Notes under the pieces: generated by a model | Seen by the model: only the letters and a program-made list of their open reading frames with translations | Database searches by the model: none | What the model was told of the DNA's origin: nothing | Shown: positions 24,431-28,502 of the stretch, one piece after another | How positions within the stretch are numbered: position 1 is the stretch's first letter | Layout of the letters: each line of letters opens with the position of its first letter | NCBI GenBank assembly: GCA_002482925.1 | Contig: DLGX01000066.1 | Span: 1-28,502 of the forward strand | Direction: 5' to 3' | Source of the DNA: Candidatus Saccharibacteria bacterium UBA7683 | GTDB taxonomy: Bacteria > Patescibacteriota > Saccharimonadia > Saccharimonadales > UBA7683 | DNA: 28,502 nt | Program-made: the position numbers and the translations under genes

Positions 24431-24684
24431 TTATTTATAGAGTCTTGTGCATTACGTACAATTTCGCCAATAAAAGGTAGGTTGCTAAAAAGCGAAAGTA
24501 ACCACAGCAAGAGTGCAATCACAATTGTTGCACCCAGTACTGAACCTACGCTAAAAAATATACCGCGAACAAAATTTTCTATATACAAACGTTTTTTACT
24601 TACATAACCAGCTGCCAATAAGTACTCCAGCGCTTGCACAGCCGCTTTTTCATCAATATTTGGTGGAGTTTGTTTCTTAGCCAT
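24427..24684 (-). CDS. DUF5665-type small membrane protein
   Basis: An 85-aa protein. Residues 1-35 are polar, then AAGYVSKKRLYIENFVRGIFFSVG leads into a hydrophobic helix (about 48-67) and an amphipathic end, LPFIGEIVRNAQDSI. This pattern (YVxxxRxxxxNFxRGxxxGxGxxxG...PFIG) is what I know as DUF5665, a family of one-helix membrane proteins without known function. The start has GAGGAA about four nt before the ATG, one of the clear Shine-Dalgarno sites here. A hairpin terminator lies just upstream, ending the YtxH unit. Convergent with recF, sharing the TTAA stop palindrome. Confidence 0.75.
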   Translation of the reverse strand: MAKKQTPPNIDEKAAVQALEYLLAAGYVSKKRLYIENFVRGIFFSVGSVLGATIVIALLLWLLSLFSNLPFIGEIVRNAQDSINN

Positions 24685-24706
24685 AGTTCCTCGTTATTTT
24701 GTATTA

Positions 24707-24735
24707 AAATCACCCTACAAAATGCAGGGTGATTT
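24707..24735 (-). terminator. Terminator downstream of the YtxH-like gene
   Basis: A 10-bp perfect inverted repeat (AAATCACCCT, 9-nt loop, AGGGTGATTT) lies 18 nt after the stop of the YtxH-like gene. On the minus strand it is followed by TTTTAAT, a modest U-run. It separates the 81-aa/YtxH unit from the DUF5665 gene. Confidence 0.65.
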
Positions 24736-24753
24736 AGGTTAGTTCATCAAATG

Positions 24754-25167
24754 TTATTTCGTTACGTTTTTAACTTTTGTAGCAATCTTGTCTTTTATTG
24801 CTGCAAGATCTTTTAGAACTTGGTCAATCGTGGCTTCATCATTATCGTCTTCGCCACTTTTGATTGAGGTAATGGCGCCTTTAACGCGTTCTTTAAGTTC
24901 ATCTGCCTTTTTAGCATATGATTCCATTTCTTCTTTAGCCTTGCCTTGAAGTTCTTTGGCTTTAGCTTTGGCTTCACCAGAAACTTTTTCAAGTTCTTTA
25001 TGTGCTTCTTTAAGTTTGCGTTCTGTGCTGCCTTTTAGTTCGCCAGCTTTGTTCTTAATATCTTTTCGGGTTTCTTTACCGCTTTTTGGCGCAGTAAGTA
25101 TTCCTGTAACTACTCCAGCGATTGCACCTATAACTATACCTAAACCGAGTTTTTTGCCTTTTGCCAT
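24754..25167 (-). CDS. YtxH-domain envelope protein
   Basis: A 137-aa protein. The N-terminal part, KLGLGIVIGAIAGVVTGILTAPKSGKE followed by TRKDIKNK, is the YtxH pattern: a Gly-rich membrane helix, an APxSG(K/R)ETR motif and a long charged amphipathic helix of the apolipoprotein/LEA style (residues about 35-100, Lys/Glu/Ala-rich). YtxH proteins are general-stress-associated small membrane proteins without defined activity. I chose the ATG at 25167. It gives the family N-terminus and has AAAGG eight nt upstream, whereas an earlier in-frame start would run 34 codons back through the upstream gene. Only one base separates it from the stop of the 81-aa gene, so they form an operon. Confidence 0.85.
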   Translation of the reverse strand: MAKGKKLGLGIVIGAIAGVVTGILTAPKSGKETRKDIKNKAGELKGSTERKLKEAHKELEKVSGEAKAKAKELQGKAKEEMESYAKKADELKERVKGAITSIKSGEDDNDEATIDQVLKDLAAIKDKIATKVKNVTK

Positions 25168-25168
25168 A

Positions 25169-25414
25169 TTATTTGCCTTTCTTATGATTCTTAATTGCTT
25201 TTTGCACTGCATCAAATACGTACTTGCCCGCAACAGTTGGGCTAACAAATTTACTAAGATTTGATGCACTGTCTACCACCGATGCTGCTTTTTCTGAAAT
25301 CTGCTTTATAGCTTTTACTACTTTTAGGATGTACACAATTGTTACAATTGTAAGCAGTAATGCTATCGCCAAGAAAACACTGAGAATAATAACTAAAATT
25401 TGAAATGCGTCCAT
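25169..25414 (-). CDS. Small membrane protein upstream of YtxH, 81 aa
   Basis: An 81-aa protein with one long N-terminal hydrophobic helix (about residues 4-34, LVIILSVFLAIALLLTIVTIVYIL), an amphipathic helix (KVVKAIKQISEKAASVVDSASNLSKF) and a basic tail (KNHKKGK). It resembles the short DUF948-like proteins often paired with YtxH genes, but the match is by pattern only. It leads the two-gene unit with the YtxH gene. An extended -10 (TGATATGAT) ends six nt before its ATG, so it is probably made from a leaderless mRNA. Confidence 0.7.
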   Translation of the reverse strand: MDAFQILVIILSVFLAIALLLTIVTIVYILKVVKAIKQISEKAASVVDSASNLSKFVSPTVAGKYVFDAVQKAIKNHKKGK

Positions 25415-25420
25415 GCACCT

Positions 25421-25429
25421 ATCATATCA
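25421..25429 (-). promoter_or_regulatory. Leaderless-type extended -10 promoter of the 81-aa/YtxH unit
   Basis: On the minus strand TGATATGAT matches the extended -10 form, and the hexamer ends six nt before the ATG (intervening AGGTGC). The AGGTG is too close to the ATG to pair normally with 16S rRNA. Confidence 0.45.
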
Positions 25430-25489
25430 TCAGATAAGCATTACTGAATAGTGGTATTTCTTACAATTTGTCTAAACTACTGCTAAGAA

Positions 25490-25518
25490 TTGACTTAACT
25501 AACAGTTGTAAGTATAAT
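25490..25518 (+). promoter_or_regulatory. Leaderless-type promoter of the lipoprotein gene
   Basis: TTGACT (25490-25495), a 17-nt spacer and a perfect TATAAT (25513-25518) form one of the best promoters in the window. The ATG follows eight nt after the -10, with ATTTTTCA between and no ribosome binding site. The spacer contains an imperfect inverted repeat (ACTTAACT...AGTTGTAAGT) that could be an operator, though this is weak. Confidence 0.7.
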
Positions 25519-25526
25519 ATTTTTCA

Positions 25527-26030
25527 ATGTACGAAAACCGATATCCACTAAGAAATAGACTCGTGCGTTCTGTATTGATCGTCGCTGGAGCTGCTCTATT
25601 GGTCGCTGGTTGCACTAGCCCGTCCGATGAAGAACGTGACATACCAGACATAGAGCTCCCGGGCGACGCCCCGGACAACATGTCGACCACACCTACTTAT
25701 ACAGTTCCAATGAATGAAGTCGCTGCAACTGATGTCACAGAAGCAGCTCAAGAAAATCCAAGCTGCGAAGAACTTAGCAACGACACCGCACCAGATGCTG
25801 GGCGTATGTCAATTGTTGATAGTTATAATGCTGAACGCGGCGCACCAGCGGGACTTGAAGGTGTATACGCAGAACTGGTATATGTTGATGGCGCATACTA
25901 TCTTGCAGATAAAGCAACGGCATGTGGGCTTCCTGAAGTAGCAGCCGCTTATGAAAGCGATGTGCAGACTTTAACAGACTGGACACGCGAAGATGTTGAT
26001 GCAGCTTGGGCCTATTTAGGTAGCTACTAG
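25527..26030 (+). CDS. Predicted lipoprotein of unknown function, 167 aa
   Basis: A 167-aa exported protein. Residues 1-15 are Arg-rich, a hydrophobic stretch (16-27) leads to the lipobox V26-A27-G28-C29, where C29 would be lipidated and form the mature N-terminus. A Ser/Asp/Glu/Pro-rich linker follows to about residue 75. The C-terminal domain (about 75-167) has two cysteines, SIVDSYNAERG, a GVYAELVYVDGAYY strand pair and a helical end with WAYLG. I recognise no family for it. It probably sits on the outer face of the membrane. The mRNA is predicted to be leaderless. Its stop overlaps that of gatB in a CTAG palindrome on the opposite strand. Confidence 0.75.
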   Translation: MYENRYPLRNRLVRSVLIVAGAALLVAGCTSPSDEERDIPDIELPGDAPDNMSTTPTYTVPMNEVAATDVTEAAQENPSCEELSNDTAPDAGRMSIVDSYNAERGAPAGLEGVYAELVYVDGAYYLADKATACGLPEVAAAYESDVQTLTDWTREDVDAAWAYLGSY

Positions 26031-27481
26031 TTAATTTCTAACTGTTTTTTGATAATTTGCTGAGCTACGCCTGGATTTGCCTGACCTTTAGACTTTGCCA
26101 TAACTTGGCCTACCAAAAAACCAATTGCTTTCACTTCACCGTTTTTAACGTCTTTAGCTGCTTTTTCATTTTCTGCTAAAACTTCAGCTACGATCTTTTC
26201 AATTGCACCTTCATCAGAAACCTGAATAAGGTTTCTTTCTTTTGCTAAAGTTTCCGGATCAGTTTTTTCAGTGATAATAGATTCAAGCAATTCTTTAGCA
26301 CTTGTTGAACTCAGCTCGTTTTCGTTTACCATTCTTGCAAGTTTTAGTAGCGGATCGCCAGCTTCACAAACTTGATTCCAAGTAAGTGCGCCGTCTGCTA
26401 CGAGCTTTAGAACGTCTCCGGTTAACCAGTTTGAAATGGTTTTTGTTAGCTCTTTGTCTTTCTCTAGAAGGCCAACCACAAACCGCGCGAGCTGTGGCTC
26501 TTCAACGATACTTTCTACTTGTGAAGATGAAATTCCAATCTGTGAAAGCATTTTTCGAACCTCGTCTGGCATTGTAGGAATCTCGGTCTTGAGCCTTTCT
26601 ATATATTCATCAGTCAGTACAATTGGTGGAACATCTGGCTCTGGCATGTAGCGGTAATCATGAGCATCTTCTTTAGTGCGCTGAGAAAAAGTACTTTGTT
26701 TTGCGTCGTCCCAACCACGAGTTTCTTGTACGATTGAACCGCCTTCTTCAAGAACTTCAATTTGTCTGGCAATTTCGTACTCTACTGATTTTTCAACAGA
26801 CTTGAATGAATTAAGATTCTTAGTTTCTGTACGAGTACCTAGTACCTCAGGGTCTTTGCTTACTGAAACATTCACGTCAAAGCGCATATTGCCGTGGTAT
26901 AAATCTGCGTCACTCACATCAGCATATTTAACTTGTAGATAAAGTGCTTTGGCGAATGCTTTGGCTTCTGCAGCAGAATGCATATCAGGTTCCGACACAA
27001 TTTCAAGCAGTGGCGTTCCAGCACGATTAAGATCTACTAACGAATAATCTCTACCCGCCGGATGCGTTGACTTACCGGCGTCTTCTTCCATGTGCGCACG
27101 AGTAATGCCTATGCGTTTTTCAATGCCGTCTACAATGATATCTACGTAGCCGCCCAAAACTATCGGTTCTTCAAACTGGCTAATTTGGTAGCCCTTGGGG
27201 AGGTCTGGGTAAAAATAATGTTTGCGGTCGAATTTACTAAATTTTTGCGGGGTAGTATTAAGCGCAAATGCAGCCTTAGCAGCAAGCTCCACTGCTTTTT
27301 TGTTAAGTACCGGTAACGCGCCTGGCATACCAAAGCTTACATGCCCAACTGTAGTGTTCGGAGCTTTACCTCGGGCGTCGTTTTCTTCACCAGCAAATAG
27401 CTTGCTCTTGGTTTTAAGCTGAACATGACATTCTATGCCAATCGTAGCTGTGTAGTGTTTTTTTATATCAGCAGAAATCAT
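26027..27481 (-). CDS. gatB: Aspartyl/glutamyl-tRNA amidotransferase subunit B
   Basis: A 484-aa subunit of the GatCAB complex, which converts Glu-tRNA-Gln to Gln-tRNA-Gln (and Asp-tRNA-Asn to Asn-tRNA-Asn) after kinase-like activation by GatB. The N-terminal domain shows TIGIECHVQLKTKSKLFAG, KHYFYPDLPKGYQISQ, GITRAHMEEDAGK and YSLVDLNRAGTPLLEIVSEPD, all GatB signatures. The C-terminal part (about 330-484) is the tRNA-binding GatB/YqeY domain ending in GQANPGVAQQIIKK. I chose the ATG at 27481. It gives the family start, overlaps the previous stop as ATGA, and has GGGGGCG upstream. Starting 18 codons earlier would add a stretch that lies inside the preceding gene. It is third in gatA - 131-aa gene - gatB. 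Confidence 0.95.
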   Translation of the reverse strand: MISADIKKHYTATIGIECHVQLKTKSKLFAGEENDARGKAPNTTVGHVSFGMPGALPVLNKKAVELAAKAAFALNTTPQKFSKFDRKHYFYPDLPKGYQISQFEEPIVLGGYVDIIVDGIEKRIGITRAHMEEDAGKSTHPAGRDYSLVDLNRAGTPLLEIVSEPDMHSAAEAKAFAKALYLQVKYADVSDADLYHGNMRFDVNVSVSKDPEVLGTRTETKNLNSFKSVEKSVEYEIARQIEVLEEGGSIVQETRGWDDAKQSTFSQRTKEDAHDYRYMPEPDVPPIVLTDEYIERLKTEIPTMPDEVRKMLSQIGISSSQVESIVEEPQLARFVVGLLEKDKELTKTISNWLTGDVLKLVADGALTWNQVCEAGDPLLKLARMVNENELSSTSAKELLESIITEKTDPETLAKERNLIQVSDEGAIEKIVAEVLAENEKAAKDVKNGEVKAIGFLVGQVMAKSKGQANPGVAQQIIKKQLEIN

Positions 27482-27873
27482 AGCGCCCCCAAATCTTTCA
27501 ACGCTTTTTTGTATTGTCGGAGTGCTTTTTGGCATTCAATTGCAGTAGGGCTGGCGTCTGATTCGTGAACGAGCTGATTGCGGAGTTTATGAGCTGCCCA
27601 TGCTCCGTTAACATCTCTGAGGAACCCTGTTGAATTATTTAATCGCTCACCAGTCGTTCCACCTTTTATCCCAGCATTTTTAAGCGCTTCATCTAAAAGC
27701 GTGTCGGCTTTGATTACAGCCTCTGTATAATTTTCGTTTGAATCAATACGCTCCCAATGTTTTTCAAAGTAATTCTTATTCATGCGTGGCTTGCCTTTGT
27801 GAGCAATGAGCAAAATTATCAGCACAAGTATTAGTAGAATAAAAAATAATGCTAGTACACTTGAATTAATCAT
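27478..27873 (-). CDS. Membrane-anchored protein with HEPN-like RxxxxH motif, between gatA and gatB
   Basis: A 131-aa protein that I cannot place in a family. Residues 6-24 are a strong transmembrane helix, followed by a basic stretch and a helical soluble domain. That domain includes WERIDSNENYTEAVIKADTLLDEALKNAG and HKLRNQLVHESD. R98-NQLV-H103 fits the R-x4-6-H motif of HEPN-fold proteins, and LRNxxVHE is a common form of it, but the fold is not established. Its ATG overlaps the gatA stop as ATGA, and AGGAGG (encoded by the last gatA codons) sits five nt upstream. Its own stop overlaps the gatB ATG in the same way. It is thus made in step with both amidotransferase subunits. It is not an obvious GatC, which is soluble and about 95 aa. 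Confidence 0.75.
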   Translation of the reverse strand: MINSSVLALFFILLILVLIILLIAHKGKPRMNKNYFEKHWERIDSNENYTEAVIKADTLLDEALKNAGIKGGTTGERLNNSTGFLRDVNGAWAAHKLRNQLVHESDASPTAIECQKALRQYKKALKDLGAL

Positions 27874-28502
27874 GCTGCCTCCTCATATGCTTTCGCGATC
27901 GCCAATAATTCTTTGTCTTTACGCTGCGGCGCCATTATTTGTAAGCCAACCGGCAAATCATGTGCTGTGCCACAAGGAACACTTATTGCGGGAACGCCCA
28001 CCATGCTCGCGCCTACGGTCATGATATCCCCAAGATACATTGCAAGCGGATCAGTACTGTTTTCGCCGATTTTAAAGGCCGTCGTTGGTGCAACTGGACC
28101 TACAAGAAAATCTACCGATTTAAACACTTCGTTGAATTCATTCACCAACTTAGTTCGAACTGTTTGGGCTTTTTTATAATACGCATCGTAATAACCACTT
28201 GAAAGCACATACGTACCGATCATAATTCGTCGCTTTGCTTCAGCGCCGAAACCTTGCTGGCGTGCCACTTCGTAGCTTTCATCAAGATCTTGTGCATCTT
28301 TTAACGCATGACCGAAGCGCTGACCATCATACCTTGCAAGGTTCGAACTTACTTCTGCAGGACACACAATATAATAGACCGCGAGTGCAAGCGGTAGACT
28401 CGGCAAGCTTACTTCTTTTACTTCAGCACCGCGCTGTTTTAATACAGCAACTGCGTTTTCTACTTTCTTTTTAACTTCTGGATCTAAACCTTCACCAAAG
28501 TA
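27870..28502 (-). CDS. gatA: Aspartyl/glutamyl-tRNA amidotransferase subunit A, C-terminal part (runs off the right edge)
   Basis: About 210 C-terminal residues of the amidase subunit GatA, which releases ammonia from glutamine for GatB. The frame is open to the window edge and begins YFGEGLDPEVKKKVENAV. It then has the GatA block AVYYIVCPAEVSSNLARYDGQRFG, EAKRRIMIGTYVLSSGYYDAYYKKA, a DFLVGPVAPTTAF segment and the VGVPAISVPCG and LPVGLQIMAP motifs near the end. The Lys-Ser-Ser catalytic triad and the glycine-rich amidase signature lie upstream, outside the window. The last codons, YEEAA, encode the AGGAGG ribosome site of the next gene. gatC would normally lie just upstream and is not visible here. 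Confidence 0.93.
   Translation of the reverse strand, partial: YFGEGLDPEVKKKVENAVAVLKQRGAEVKEVSLPSLPLALAVYYIVCPAEVSSNLARYDGQRFGHALKDAQDLDESYEVARQQGFGAEAKRRIMIGTYVLSSGYYDAYYKKAQTVRTKLVNEFNEVFKSVDFLVGPVAPTTAFKIGENSTDPLAMYLGDIMTVGASMVGVPAISVPCGTAHDLPVGLQIMAPQRKDKELLAIAKAYEEAA

Noticed and set aside
27478..27873. The 131-aa gene between gatA and gatB as a diverged gatC.
   Set aside because: GatC is soluble, about 95 aa and carries a different helical pattern; this protein begins with a strong membrane helix and has an RxxxxH motif. gatC probably lies upstream of gatA, outside the window.
1..28502. Recoding of TGA as glycine, as in some other CPR lineages (Gracilibacteria, Absconditabacteria).
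   Set aside because: TGA ends PBP1A, rnhB, the 166-aa gene and others at the expected family lengths, and no conserved Gly falls on an internal TGA in the genes read.
1..28502. CRISPR array, insertion sequence, prophage, toxin-antitoxin pair, tRNA or rRNA gene.
   Set aside because: No regular direct repeats, transposase or integrase motifs, or cloverleaf/rRNA sequence were seen. Intergenic gaps are all below 190 nt and mostly occupied by promoters.

Overview
The window looks like chromosomal core sequence from a small-genome member of the Candidate Phyla Radiation (Patescibacteria), most likely Candidatus Saccharibacteria (TM7). The grounds are: AT-rich DNA, tight packing with many 4-nt and convergent overlaps, standard code with TGA used as stop (PBP1A, rnhB and others end in TGA), and a mix of widely conserved genes with short proteins of no known family. 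The assignment rests on gene content and protein style, not on a marker phylogeny. I see no insertion sequence, prophage, CRISPR array, tRNA or rRNA. Both ends cut genes: tyrS at the left and gatA at the right.

Layout. 1-3044: divergent tyrS (partial) and a class A penicillin-binding protein. 3096-8772 (minus): a stress/repair cluster, clpC - membrane HExxH metallopeptidase - radA - PIN/TRAM protein, driven by a sigma70-type promoter whose -35 box sits inside a perfect CIRCE (HrcA) operator. It resembles the Firmicutes clpC-radA-disA-yacL order, with disA absent and a metallopeptidase gene added. 8937-11134 (minus): a small Ala/Gly-rich protein, nusA and an unknown 166-aa protein. 11189-14593: an M1 aminopeptidase facing yraN-rnhB. 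14696-17414: a membrane protein of unknown function, ribosomal protein L19 with a charged tail, an acidic 65-aa protein and a malic enzyme. 17432-24684: a PilB/GspE-type ATPase without any cysteine, a SpoU-family rRNA/tRNA methyltransferase, DnaE, RecF and a DUF5665 membrane protein. 24754-28502: two small envelope proteins, a lipoprotein, and gatA - 131-aa membrane protein - gatB coupled by ATGA overlaps.

The most notable signal is regulatory. About ten genes at the start of a transcription unit have a good -10 box ending only 6-10 nt before the start codon and no Shine-Dalgarno sequence, as expected for leaderless mRNAs. Genes inside operons, and a few stress or housekeeping genes, carry clear AGGAG-type sites instead. 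Other points for follow-up are the HExxH/coiled-coil protein in the clpC-radA locus and the membrane protein with a HEPN-like RxxxxH motif translated between gatA and gatB.
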